Source of the DNA: Aquila chrysaetos chrysaetos
Taxonomy: Eukaryota; Chordata; Aves; Accipitriformes; Accipitridae
Assembly (NCBI RefSeq): GCF_900496995.4
Contig: NC_044020.1
Location: forward strand, 13,100,001-13,164,000
Length of the DNA stretch: 64,000 bases
Reading direction: 5' to 3'
In this document: one piece after another, positions 1 through 11,300 of the stretch
Numbering within the stretch: the stretch's first letter is position 1
How the letters are laid out: each line of letters begins with the position of its first letter
Made by a program: the position numbers and the translations under genes
The notes under the pieces: model-generated
Told to the model about the DNA's origin: nothing
Database searches by the model: none
What the model saw: only the letters and a program-made list of their open reading frames with translations

Positions 1-174
1 AATGTGGTGGAGGAAAGTTTACAACCTGCTGTTGTGAGGAAGGAAGGTGTGACCTGTGGCTGACCAGCGCACAGCCTGGGAGTCCCCATGAAGCCAGCAC
101 CTAGCTCTTCTGTACGGCCTGGGCAAAGGGGAAATCTGTCCAGCTCGGGCTACATGGCTATGTGCAGAGGGAGA

Positions 175-195
175 TTTTTTTTTTTTTTTTTTTTT
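175..195. repeat. T21 homopolymer
   Basis: An uninterrupted run of 21 T. It may be the poly(A) tail of an old minus-strand retroposed copy or a simple slippage tract; no flanking duplication was established. Confidence 0.9.
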
Positions 196-670
196 CCTTT
201 TAATCCCATGCTGAAACTTAATTTGTCAATATAGAGGAGAAGCTGCCAGTGCCCAGGGATGTTTGCAAAGGCAATATACTTCATATATTGTCAGTAGAAA
301 GAAGCATTGCACGCACACACATGCACATGACTGCATAAGCACTCCTCATACCGCTGCTGGTTTTCTTCTTTGAAGTGGGTACAGGTGGTCACCTCGTTCA
401 GCTCTATTAAATCCTCCTCACCACCATCACAGATGTATAGTTTCTCTTTAACATTAAACACCCCTCAATGACATTTCTTTCCCTCTGTTGCTTGTGTATG
501 TGTGTGGTTTTGTTCTATTCTTTTGGTGGGGTGCCTTTTATTTTGCTGCTCTGTATTTCAGAGTCCAGGGGCCATGCTCTTCCCTGGCATAAGCTGACCA
601 CAGATACGTTTGTTCCCAGAATGTGGGCGTATGTTCACCGATGGAAGTCTTTTCTGTGTTTTTACTTGGT

Positions 671-689
671 AATAAAAGAGTATAATAAA
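671..689 (+). terminator. Pair of candidate poly(A) signals
   Basis: AATAAA occurs at 671-676 and again at 684-689, after a T-rich stretch. Such doublets are typical of 3' UTR ends, and the upstream gene expected from synteny (WNT5B) is on this strand. No coding exon is visible in the window to tie it to, so assignment to any gene is inference; chance AATAAA in AT-rich DNA is the alternative. Confidence 0.25.
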
Positions 690-1368
690 ACTGTACTAGG
701 GCAGAAGGCATTACCAAAGTCTGCTAATCAGTCTTACCACGTTGGGATTTTAGTAGAATCCAATTCATAAAGCAGGGAACAAATGCTGTTTCTAGCACAA
801 GATATTTCCTGTGCCTCTCGGCATCTGCAGAGTTCATTTGCAGTCAGAACAATCAAGAGAAGCCAGTCCCCAAAATATAAGGGTTTGCTAATATACATCC
901 CCTTTGTTACTGACATTCCAAGGGTGTTGGGTTTTTTTTCTGTAAATTTTAAAATGCGCAAAATATGCCAATAAGCAAAGAGCCAGTCATGAAGATTATT
1001 ATTTTTATATTAAACCTCTGTTTCTTATAAAGCATTGCAGTTTTACAGATTCCACCATTTCAACCACCAGAGAAGAATTTATATGTACCTTTCATACTTC
1101 AAATATTTGAGGACTCCAGAAAAGCACAAGGAAGAAAAATTATGTTTAATAATTAGGACCTGTTGTTTTTTTAAACCAATGTGTCCAGTTTTTACTTTAT
1201 TTTTTTTAATCCAACAGGCAATATATTTGCTGGCATCCCAGAATGCAGTTTCTTGGAATATAAACAGTGGCCTAGATTTATTTTATTATATAAAATCCAA
1301 AGCCAGTGGTATTGTAATTCAAAGTAACGGAAATAGTTTTCCATGCATGGAAAAAATGTGAGCGCAAT

Positions 1369-1416
1369 GGCCTGATCCAACTCCCATTAAACTTCAGTGG
1401 GAGCTGGACTGAGCCC
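1369..1416. repeat. Short foldback (palindromic) interspersed repeat
   Basis: The left arm CTGATCCAACTCCCA is followed after about 9 nt by TGGGAGCTGGACTGAG, which is nearly its reverse complement. This type of palindrome (GGCCTGATCC...CAATGGGAG...) is a familiar old interspersed element in reptile and bird DNA. It is probably a decayed non-autonomous element; the family name is not assigned. Confidence 0.5.
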
Positions 1417-2287
1417 AAGATCGGATCAAATGTGTGAGCTATTCACTCCTGGGATGCTATATGTTTCTAGCCCAGTAATAAAACTTACTCTACCTTGGAT
1501 ACATCTAAAAAAGACCTTTCCTCCCACCACCCTCACCTCATGTTCTTGTCCATCCTTATTGCGTCAGTACTTAAAGGTGTCAGCTATTTGTATATGACAC
1601 CCTCAGGCATTGTTAATGTGTCTAATAATTCAAAATGATTTCATCTGGCCTTTCCAATAAAGACCACACATTTAAGGGAGTCGCAACTCTCCTTGCAGCT
1701 TGGCACCACAATTAATTTTGTGGGTGTAAACAACTTTGGGAGCAGAAAAGTTGGCATTGTTAGGGCTACTATTCATCTGGGCATCCTTGGATACCTCCTT
1801 CTTTTTCCACCTAAAATGTTTTCTGGATGGAAACAAGATGACTTTTAGCCTTTTGTCCCAGCACTCCGGACCTCTGGCAGCCTGGTTGGAGCCAGTAGTT
1901 CCTATTGGACTGGAACCATCTAGCGATAGGAGAGAGGTAACCATTAGATTTCTACACCACCCCCCCCCATGCCCACCCCTCCCCCCTTTTTTTTGCAAGA
2001 CCTAGGTTTCAGTCTTCTTGACTTTCTGGGAGTTTTGTATCCAAAAATTTGATCCTGTTAAACTCTAGCTTAAAACTTAATTTCTATGGCGCCCACACAT
2101 AAAAGGACCTCCTTAGGGTGGTAGTAAGTATAAAATAAGAGCACAGCCAGTTTGGTTTGATGCAAAGCCAAAGAAAGTCAGAAAGCTGTAGCAGAACTGC
2201 TTCTTTACCATGGAAGTTAAAAAGTGGTGGACTTTTGAGTTGTGCCTTGTTAGATGTACAAAGTGGTACAGGGATGTGGGGGTGGGG

Positions 2288-2445
2288 AGCTATGCTTGAT
2301 CCTGAGCTCTGCCGATTATCTGCTTTATAATCTTCAACAAGTTACTTGATTGCTTTTTAGCCTCCAGCCTCCTCCTGTATAAAATAAGGAGCAGAATACC
2401 TCCTTTTTCTGTAAAGCTCTTTGAGAAATATGGCTGAAAAAAAAC
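2288..2445 (+). repeat. MIR/CORE-SINE relic
   Basis: The order of fragments follows a MIR-type SINE in forward orientation: GAGCTCTGCC, then AACAAGTTACTTGATTGC, then CTCCTGTATAAAATAAGGAG, then AATACCTCC, and finally CTGTAAAGCTCTTTGAGAAA, a tail often seen on CORE-SINEs in sauropsids. It is heavily diverged, so an ancient insertion is likely. Confidence 0.6.
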
Positions 2446-5119
2446 ATAATTGAAGGCCTACCCTCTACGCTCATTAACTCCGGCAGGCAGACAGCTGTAT
2501 CCCCATTGTGCGGGGACACGCTCGGTTTGGGACAAAGAGGCTCAGCGGCACCTCAGAGAGTCAGAAGTTTGGAGGTGGTTGCTGGGGGGCTCAGCAGGAG
2601 CCTCGGAGAGTCTGCTGCGGTGAAGCCCTACTCTGGCACAACACTGGAGGGAAGACCGTTCTACAAGAGAGGTGAACTCAGGGCTTGTTTAGTTATGGGT
2701 ATTGAATATCTTGTAGCAAGAGTATGGCTTAGGGAAGTTAGCCTGGTTTCTGAATCAAATACCTGCCTGCTCAAATTCTGTTTGCAGTTCATATGGATAA
2801 GATATTCACACAATACGCTATTATATAGCATGTGCTGGTAACCAGCTGCCACATTCCAACCCTGAAGTCACTGCACTTCAGGGCTGATAGAAATGACCAC
2901 CCGTAAGTCATGTAAAACTAAAATATTTTGGAGTTAAACGCACTATGCAAATACACAGTTATTGCAAGTCAGTGAACATCAGCTCCTAAATGGAGCAGAA
3001 CAGGATGCAAATCTGTCATCATTTTCCAACTGGCTAGTAATACATAAGTTATAACGTGAATGAATGAGGCCTTTAGTATGTTCTGCTGCAAGGTAAGCTA
3101 AGCAATAGCTGATCCCAGAACAAACAGAAACTTCCGTTTTATATTAATTATGGTAAAGAGATAGTGGCAGAGTTGTGAGAAAATTTAAATGAACCTTTTA
3201 ACATTGCTGGACTCTAAGGCCATTTGCATCATTTGGAGGCTCCCATTCTTTGTCCCCAAAAAGACAGTGCCTACCCAGAGCTCAATGTAACAGAGAGACG
3301 GCTGCCTTTTGCAGTTCAGGAAACAGCGAAGTTGAACCCAGCCACACAGCGTGAGAGTAACTTACACTTTCTATATGGATCCAAGTTTTGTAGCCCTGAC
3401 AAAGCACAAATTAAGCAGATCTTGTTCAGTCATATAAAATCAAACATGCAAGGGTCTTGCTCTGCTCACTTGACCGTGTCCAGGCAGAAGCCTAGTAGGT
3501 TTAAATTAGGCTGTGGGAGCAATTCCTAATCACCTGTGGCTACAGAAATGTAGACAGTATTTTCATCAGCTGACGCAGATGCAGAACAACCCAAGGACAC
3601 CTTGGGAAATACCTTCCAGTGACTAAAGGGCATTTCTCAAGTGTCTGTCACAAGGTATTCCAGAACCTACTGCTTATATGGTCATTCACTTTCATTTAGC
3701 TTTTGTTTACCTTTCAGGTTAAAGAGTTTCTAGAAGATACGCTATGAAATCAAGTTCACTGAATGGCAGGCTCTGAAGGAACTGTCGTATGACAGACAGT
3801 GAGTAGTTATGAACATAATATCGGACCCCTTTCTCCTCAAAGGTAGACTCTGGCTATGTCTAATACCTGGGACCCAGAGATGCGTCCCATCTCCTTGATC
3901 CAGGTGTGTATCCTGGTCATGTCCTGACTCCTCCAGGACACTGCAGGCACCAATACCCCATGTGCAAAGGCTTATGGATGCAGAGACCATTGAGCAGGTA
4001 GCGTGTCCCGGCTCCAGCTCCAGTGTAGATAGCTGGTGGCTTTGGGACTAGGCCATGTCATGAGCATACCAGCTCTGAAGTCTAAATATAACTAGCTTCA
4101 AAGATAAGCAAAACAGATTTCCACGGCCAACAGGTCACATACTAGAAAGGACTAAAAGAATCACGATCAGCCGTTGTAAATCCTCAAATAACAATAATAA
4201 AACCCCCAGTATAACACAATGATCACAGCATGTTCACCCTTCAACCCGTTGTCAGTCTTTTCCTGCAGGGCCTGAAGCTGTTACTACACCCTCTTCTTTC
4301 TTATCTCTGTTTAAATGACAGTGGAAATATTTATTTTTTTTTGCATTAGGATTCAAAAAGGCATGATCTACTCATAGCATTTCCTCAAAGAGAGAAAGGG
4401 GGAACAAACGGTAGGGTTGGGAGTTCTCCCTGTGAGCTGGGATAAAATGCAGCAGCCATAAAATGGAGTACTAAATATTGCCCTGTGACACTCAAGTTGG
4501 GTGCCTGCCCCAAGTGTTACAGTTACCTCTCCACACTGCCCCTCCAAAGCAACTCAGGTCTGATGGCCCTGTGCTATTGGCAACAGCTCCAGCTGTTTGG
4601 AATGTGGTGGCTGCAGGAAGCACCAGCCTTCAGCAGTGTGACGGAGCGTGCAGTGAGGGTCAGGCCTCTTGGTGATTTGGGAGGGGGAAGAAGACTCTGA
4701 TAAGGAAGGAAATACAAAGAGAATGAGCAGGCACTGCTTTACTGGGAGGAAGGGAGATTATAATACCTCCCCCAGGCCCTTTCCCATTAAAGCTGCCCCA
4801 TGGTGCTGTCACATGGTGGCAGCCATCCTGGGGAATTCAGAAGGGAGCAGCTCAAGTATGTTTGCCAATAGAGATGAAGCAGTTTAAAGGCTTGTGGCAA
4901 TAAGGCATATCCTGAAAAAAAAAACCAAAACAAAACCAAAAAAGGTCCAGGCTCTTCCTTACCCTTGGGCAGTTTTATTCTGAATCATAATTTGTCTTTC
5001 TAGAGTGCCATATAGCTGTGTCAATCCTTTGCATGACTGCAAGAGCGTCGTGATCACGCGGGATGGGCAGGATGAGGCATTGCCATGCAAGGACACATTA
5101 CAATCCTGGCTTTCAGGGG

Positions 5120-5140
5120 AAAAAAAAAAAAAAAAAAAAA
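5120..5140. repeat. A21 homopolymer
   Basis: Twenty-one consecutive A residues. It could be the tail of a retroposed sequence but no recognisable element body precedes it. Confidence 0.9.
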
Positions 5141-5807
5141 GATGTGGGGTAGACCCAGTGTCACTTAATGAGTGTCACAGTCACTGTGCTGGAGCTAATT
5201 GTAGCCCTGCCTCATTCACAGCTCCAAGGAGCTGTACAAGTGCTAAGCCATTACCTGCCTTGGGCTGAGAAAACATCTAGACCAGGCTTTTAGAGTGGCA
5301 GCCCTCTGCAATTCACTGTGATGATGCTGGCCATTCTCAGTTTCATTTACCACAGGCAAATTAATTCTCTCTTGCTCGGGAATAACAATGGAGTTAATGA
5401 CCTGCCAATTTTCACAAAGCACAGGGCTATATATTTAGGACAAAAACATTCAGAGATAGAATTAAGGCAATGGACATTTTATATTAATGCTAAAATTTCT
5501 AGGAATTATCTGTAAATGCCCAGGAAGTATATTACTCAGTTTTCTAAAATGTGTCTTTCTGAATGAATACTTTGCCCCGTATGTCACAGCACAGCTTTCC
5601 TTTTTGATTTCCAGGCTCTCGAACCAGAATAAACCACCGTAATTCCTTTTATTTAATATTTAACGCAACAGTATTCCTATCTCAATTTCCCTCTTAATTG
5701 CCTGAGTACATATTAAGTTACGGTGACAGGAAATGACAGATTAAAATGACATGCAGTTTTTATATATATTTTTCGTCAATGGAGCTGAAAATATGTTAAA
5801 ATCAGTA

Positions 5808-5905
5808 GCGCCATTTTACAGATGAAATACTGAGAGGGGGCAGGAAATACTTCATCCGGCAGGCACAGGGTGGAGCCGGAGCAGGCTCTGCAGCTGCTAC
5901 TCTGC
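5808..5905 (-). repeat. MIR-like SINE fragment, reverse orientation
   Basis: CCATTTTACAGATGAAATAC followed by TGAGAGGGGGCAGG matches the reverse of the MIR segment usually read as CTCAGTTT..CATCTGTAAAATGG. The following GGCAGGCACAGGGTGGAGCC resembles the next part of the reversed consensus. Diverged; boundaries approximate. Confidence 0.45.
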
Positions 5906-7163
5906 GCTGCTGCCCAACGGCTGTCAAAATACATTTTGATTGATGAGAGAAACTGTAAATACATGTAATAGTGCAACTGTGATGTTCAGTAACTACCTTG
6001 CTCTCTTCAAAATAATAAAGATTTTAGCAAATGTGTGAGATGGGACAAATTTTCAAGGAGACAATAGGGAATCATAGTTTTATAAATAGGGTTTTAAGGA
6101 ATGGGCAGTATGTTTTTAATGTTGGTGGGTGTTAGGGGCCAAAATGCTTCAAAACCTAACTTATAGGGATAATTTTGTTCCCATTAACTATCTTGTTCAC
6201 AGTCAAGTGTTTGAGCTAAAATTTCTGGCTGTGGATACAAGTATATTGGAGTGCGGCTCAGCAAAGCACTGAAGTGCGTAGAGCCACACAAATTACTGAT
6301 AGACATCAGCCAATTGTTCTCCTTGGCAATTCAAGATTGTCCTCTAGCAGGATAGCATTGCCGTAGTGTTTTGACTAGTCTCACTGTACAACATGAACGT
6401 GTAGGCTTTCCACCATTTTCCCCAAGGACACCACTTCAGAAGCCGAGATCTCCATGTCACATAGGTTTTCCTGCTGCTTGGACTACACTTCCCACTACTG
6501 AACAGAGGAACTTCTTGTTCTCTCCGGTGTTCCCTCTCTGTCCCCCTACATTAGACAGAGGTATTCAGGCCCTGTCACAGGAGCCAGGTTTCCCACATGC
6601 CTCCAGCAGCATCAGGCCTGGTAATACTGTCGGGTACTTCATCTTTCTGGTGCTGCACTGGCTGTGGCCTCCCCACCCCGTCCCACGTTCCGGAGTACAC
6701 AGTTCAGCCCCAAGCATTAAACCCCGGCCCAGTGAGGCCTCTTCCGCCGCCACCATGACCTGTGGCAGCTGCCGTGGCCCCCGGGGACGCTTCACATCTC
6801 CCCACCCTAGTGAGTTTCACAGTGTCTCTCTCAGCCTGGACGGCTCTGAGCTGCCACCACGGGCGGCCCCTCTCGGGCCCCTTTCCGTCACGCCTGCGAG
6901 AAGGGCTGCGTGGCCCGGGGTTTGCCGTGACACCGCTTTCCGGAGAAGACGGTCACGCTTTGCCGCCCACTCAGGGCCCAGAGGAAGCGGTGTCACGGGA
7001 GAGCCCCCCGCCACCCCGAGAGGCAGGGCGGACGGGCCCGGCCGTCCCCGAGGGGCCGCCGCGCCCCTCCCCGGCCACCAACGGCCACCAACCGCCCCAC
7101 GCAGGCGCTGGCCCGCGCCAGCGGAGAACAAAAGCCCGCGCAAACGTCACTCGCTTCCCCCGG

Positions 7164-7168
7164 CCAAT
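7164..7168 (+). promoter_or_regulatory. CCAAT box (NF-Y candidate)
   Basis: CGGCCAATCGGAG contains the CCAAT pentamer with the favourable flanks of an NF-Y site, roughly 240 bp upstream of the inferred first exon. A CGTCAC half-site (CRE-like) lies just upstream at 7,145-7,150. Confidence 0.5.
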
Positions 7169-7262
7169 CGGAGCCGGCTCCCGCCGGCGGGCGCGGCGGG
7201 GGGGGGCCGCACCCCTCCTTTCCCCACCCTGCGCGGCCCGGGGCGGACGGGCGGGCGCCTCG

Positions 7263-7370
7263 TGCGCCTGCGCGGCCCGCCGAGCGGCGGCCCCCTTCCC
7301 GACTGCATTCCCCGAGATGCAGCCGGGCCCGCTCCCCGCCCTTCCTTCCGGCGCGTCGTGCGCAGGCGCG
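7263..7370. promoter_or_regulatory. Pair of NRF1-like sites in opposite orientation
   Basis: TGCGCCTGCGCG at 7,263-7,274 and TGCGCAGGCGCG at 7,359-7,370 share the core GCGCCTGCGC, the second in reverse. The core resembles the NRF1 consensus (YGCGCAYGCGCR). Binding is inferred only from motif similarity in a GC-rich context. Confidence 0.4.
7302..7320 (+). promoter_or_regulatory. ZNF143-like site in the promoter
   Basis: ACTGCATTCCCCGAGATGC resembles the ZNF143/SBS consensus ACTACAATTCCCAGAATGC at 13 of 19 positions, with both ends of the motif retained. It lies about 90 bp upstream of the likely start of exon 1, the usual place for such a site. Confidence 0.4.
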
Positions 7371-7399
7371 GTGGGGTGTCCCGCATTGGCGGCGGCGGC

Positions 7400-7530
7400 C
7401 TCGTGCGATGATGACGCTCTAGGGCAAGGAGGAGGCGACGGGGCCGGGGAGGCGGCAGCGGTTGCCGCAGGAGGGGGGCGGCGCGGCGCGGGGCGGCGGG
7501 CAGCACCTCGCGGGCGCCGGCCGTTGCCAG
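7400..7530 (+). other. ADIPOR2: ADIPOR2 exon 1 (non-coding; 5' edge approximate)
   Basis: The 3' edge is the strong donor CCAG|GTGAGT (intron begins at 7,531) in the centre of the CpG island. ADIPOR2 in other vertebrates has a non-coding first exon, and the coding start here lies 23 kb downstream behind a good acceptor, so a first exon in this island is expected. The 5' edge is a guess. If transcription starts upstream of 7,408, the exon would carry the tiny uORF ATG ATG ACG CTC TAG at 7,408-7,422. Confidence 0.6.
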
Positions 7531-8311
7531 GTGAGTGCCCGGGGGGCCCGCGCGCCCCGCTCCTCGCCGGCGGGGCTGCGGGGCCTGGCCGCCGCCCGCG
7601 GGGCCGGGCGTCCGCCCGCCCGCTCGGCGGGGCGGCCGAGGGGGAGCCCCCGCGGCAGGGGGGACGCCGCTTTCTCTCCCGCCGCTGCTTCCTGGGGACG
7701 GCGGCGGGGCGGGGGTCGGGGCCGCGGCTGCTCCCCCCCCCCCGGCCCCCCCACTCCCGCCCCCGGCGCGGGTGGGTGGCCGGGGCGTTGGGGGAAGGCC
7801 GGCGGTGAGCGCTGCCCTGGGCCGGGGCCGGGTTTTGTCGGCGCGGCGGGGAGCGGGGCCTGCGGGCGGTTGGCCGGGGGCAGAAGCGAGCGGGGTTTGT
7901 GGTCAGGGTGTTTGCTCAGGGGCACGGAGGAGGACTTGGAGATGCTCGGCTGGAGGAGGCTTTAGGCCAGCGAAGCACTTTTAAGTGGGTCAAGAGCACT
8001 GTAAGTGGGTCTTGTTTGTAGCCTTCTGTACACTTGTTGCTTGTCAGGACAGGGAAGTCTGCTGCTGTTGCTCCTACAGTCTTTTTTACGGAGGCGATAA
8101 AAAGAACAACTGCTCCACTTGCACAGTATGGGAACCTTGCTTTGCCTGCAGAGCACTCTGTGTGTGTGTGTTTATGTGTATACATTTATAAACACTGGAG
8201 TTATCAACAGTAGATAATGTAAATATTCGACTCTAGTGTAACCACAATTTGGGTATTCCCAAGTGACAGTTCAGTAAACTTTTAAAAAAGTTTGATTTCC
8301 TTGGTTTTTTC

Positions 8312-8330
8312 TTTTTTTTTTTTTTTTTTT
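8312..8330. repeat. T19 homopolymer
   Basis: Nineteen consecutive T residues, preceded by a further T6 and a C, within intron 1. Confidence 0.85.
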
Positions 8331-11300
8331 CCCCTTTCCCTGGGAGAATCAGGTATTCATCTCTTGTTTGCTTAGGATGAGCAACAAAGATGTTGAAGCA
8401 TATGGTAATCGGCTAGAAGACAAAGAAGATGTGACAGCTGTTGTTCTTACTGAGCTTTTCAAACAGTGTTGGTTTCTCTTTGTGTCTGTCTTAGCCTTAC
8501 AAGTCAGTTGATTTATTTGCTTTAGTAGATGTGTGTGTTGGCACATGTTTAAGGAAAACGTTGGTATTGAATTATAACTTATTTGGCATACAGGCTTTGT
8601 GACTTTGTGTGTGTAAACTATCGTATGCACCTGTCACACAGCAGAAAAACTTTTAGATGTTATTCCTTATTTTAAAGATACATTTTTTTTTTTCTTGGTG
8701 CAGCATTGAAGTTCTTCAGGCAGTTGAATTGTCTTGTGTATCGCAACTGTGTTGTATATTTTTTAAAATGGGCCAGGTCCTCTGGGCAAACCCTTCAGGG
8801 CGTAATCTGGTTTTCAAGAGTTGAGGTCTTAATGCAAAATTTAAACTCTTGTTTTCACTCCCTTGCTGTAAGTCAGTGTCAGGGAGTATTAAATTCCTGG
8901 TTATGTCCTGGCTGTGATCTTCACAGATCTGGAAGTCCATGAAGAGCTGTGTACTGCACAGTCCTCTCTCTGAGTTATATTGTAAAGATCCTCAGCTTTC
9001 AGAGGCCTTTTTGTAGCATTTCAGTAGCGAGGTGCTTGATTTCTACAGAATCTTAATAAGACTATATCAAATTTAGTGGTAGCTGCTGTAACAGAGGAAA
9101 ATACATTTCTGATTGACAGAATTAGGTGTTGTGTCATGGAACTACCGGGTGCAGCACGGTTGTGAAACGCAGCCTGTTTTCCTTGTTGTCTTCGGCTATG
9201 AGCTACTATTGATTATACAAGAAAGGAAGTGATTGTGTTTTGGGTTTGTTTTTCATTTTCCTGTATGGGTACTAGTCAGTTCCAGTTATGAAGATCTTAT
9301 GCTGTGGCTCTTGTGTTATAGGGATAACTTATAATGTGTAAACTTCATCTGTACTGTGACACTTTAATGCTATGTGAAGACTGTGAGCTTGTGTTAGTAG
9401 GCAACTTGAAAGAAGTTCATTGTTGTGTTGGAAGTGTAAGATTAGTTGATAAAATATGGAAATGACTCCCTTGTCTGAGCTGACAACTAAATATGGTTAA
9501 ATGAACCTGTGGATAAGGTTGTTGGCAGCTTCATTGTGAAGAGCATGGAAAATAGTTGCTAATGTGGAAAACTGAATTGGAATTAGTGATGGAGGAGTTA
9601 AAAGCTGCATCCCAACTCAGCCTGGGTTTTCAAAATGATGCTTTCTGAGTATAAATCAGATACAAAAAAATAATCTGGTGTGAAAGACAAGAGTGTATTT
9701 TTGGCATACTTAAACAAAACCTTTCAGGGTGAAAATTCCTTCAACAGGTTCTTATCTATTATATGTGTGTTCTCAAATATAAAATGTGATGAGTATAGGA
9801 GCTTAAATTGTATCAGGTCTTCAAGAGAGCCAGACACAAACTAAAGGGCTCCTCCTTACCCCCCCCATCCCAGTCTTTGCACCAATGGAGTTGTATCAGT
9901 GCTGTTGAACTGGTGGCATTCCTACTAGTTTGCTCAAGTGACTAGTGAGGTGAGATGGTGGTTTTGGCAATGTGGGTGAGATTCAGACTTGAAGCCTGAC
10001 TTCTGGATTCAGGATAGAAAGGCTGGAGTTTGAAAAGCCTGTGCTTGCTCTAGGCAAGAGTTTCTGTTGATTTGTCATGAAGGAAAATTAATGGGAATTG
10101 GCAGGGTATGTAATGCCAGTGATTTTAATGCTTGGATCTCTGCTGTTATCTTGTGTCTTCAGTTGCATGTTCAAGGAGCTGTCTCAAGCATTCATGTACA
10201 AAAGGTGCTCAATATTGGGCACTAAAAATTTTACAAGTTTTACAGGTTTCTGGTTGTGTAACCATATTGTCCAAGACACTGTGCAAAGAAACAAGGCTTG
10301 CTTTCGTCAGTGGATGTCTGTGCATGAGGAAAATCTTGATAAGGAAACTCCAGGAGGTTGTTGGATTATTATGCCATCAGCAATTCAAATGCTTAAATAG
10401 GAGTAGTTCTGAAATAGAAATAGCAGTTTTGAGTATTTATGATTTGAAAGTGTCTGTGTCTGAGTCATTCACTGAATTTTCTGGCAGACGGTGTTGGTAG
10501 GTTTGAAAAGACATTACACGAGATAATGGTAGTGATTATGAAAAGGTATTTGAGACAGAGTTTAAGGGGAAGACCATTACTTTAAACTGTATCGTTCTCT
10601 GATAAAAATTGTTTTAAATGCCTTATCCTTTCTACAAGACATCATATTTCAGCTGGTTGTACTTAACATGGTGACCAGCTGCCTCTGCTTTTTAAAGCAG
10701 TGTGTTTGTCAAGACAAGTTCAATAGAGAAACTGGTTTTCAAAAATTAAGAATACGGAGACAATCAAGGTACTAGTTCTGCTTCTTCAGAAAAAAGTTTT
10801 CTGAAAACATTTTTAACTTTCACTTGTTTATTTGAATATGGTCCTACTACCAGAACATGTTACTTTTGAAGTAAGGTGCTGCAGATCAGTATGTAAACTA
10901 ATAAAAAGCAGGAGGTGAGTTGTTTCTACGTAGTTCCTGTTGCAGTGCTTTGAAAAGAACGACCTCCTGCCTTCTGTGTGGCAGAGTGAGAGATTCAGAC
11001 TTTTATCATCAGGTAACTGTAAAACTTAGCTGGAGTTTAACTTGCCCGGTGGTTACATATGTTTTCTGGAAAGTTTGTCTCAATGGTTTGACATAAAAAT
11101 AAAATCTTTATCTTAGTCCAGTTTGAAGATGAACCTCAAGGTTTCCTTTCAGGACACAGTGACAACCTTTTTCTATACAGAAGACTGCTCACTATATTGT
11201 GATGTGACAGCTGGTGTGGTGGTAAGCAGGCAGCCTTTCTCAGGGAAGGAGGTGCCACAGCTTATACTGCTGCTGCTTGATTTGAGAGGTAGCAAAGAAC

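Larger units (their letters stand above)
1..6480. other. Intergenic region upstream of ADIPOR2
   Basis: No coding exon could be recognised on either strand; the open frames are short, overlap on both strands and lack family similarity. The stretch holds T- and A-homopolymers, two MIR-like relics, a foldback repeat and two AATAAA signals, each listed separately. In human the upstream neighbour of ADIPOR2 is WNT5B on the same strand, so the left edge could lie near the 3' end of that gene, but no WNT5B coding sequence is present here. The rest looks like unique, moderately AT-rich DNA. Confidence 0.7.
6720..7965 (+). promoter_or_regulatory. ADIPOR2: CpG-island promoter of ADIPOR2
   Basis: GC content and CpG density rise abruptly near 6.72 kb and fall near 7.97 kb, against AT-rich flanks. 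The island encloses the inferred first exon and its splice donor. There is no TATA box at an obvious spacing; instead there are a CCAAT box (7,164-7,168), two NRF1-like GCGCCTGCGC palindromic sites (7,263-7,274 and inverted at 7,359-7,370) and a ZNF143-like site. This layout is typical of broadly expressed genes with dispersed start sites, which fits ADIPOR2. The exact start sites cannot be read from sequence. Confidence 0.85.

Noticed and set aside
6371-7411. 346-codon + strand open frame with a perfect GCCGCCACCATGA context at its internal ATG (6,755)
   Set aside because: It lies in and just before the CpG island, is Arg/Pro/Gly-rich, overlaps long frames in other frames and on the minus strand, and shows no family similarity. 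Rarity of stop codons in GC-rich DNA explains it.
6762-7984. Further long frames in the CpG island on both strands (up to 348 codons)
   Set aside because: They overlap each other, run across the strong splice donor of exon 1 and are dominated by Ala/Gly/Pro/Arg.
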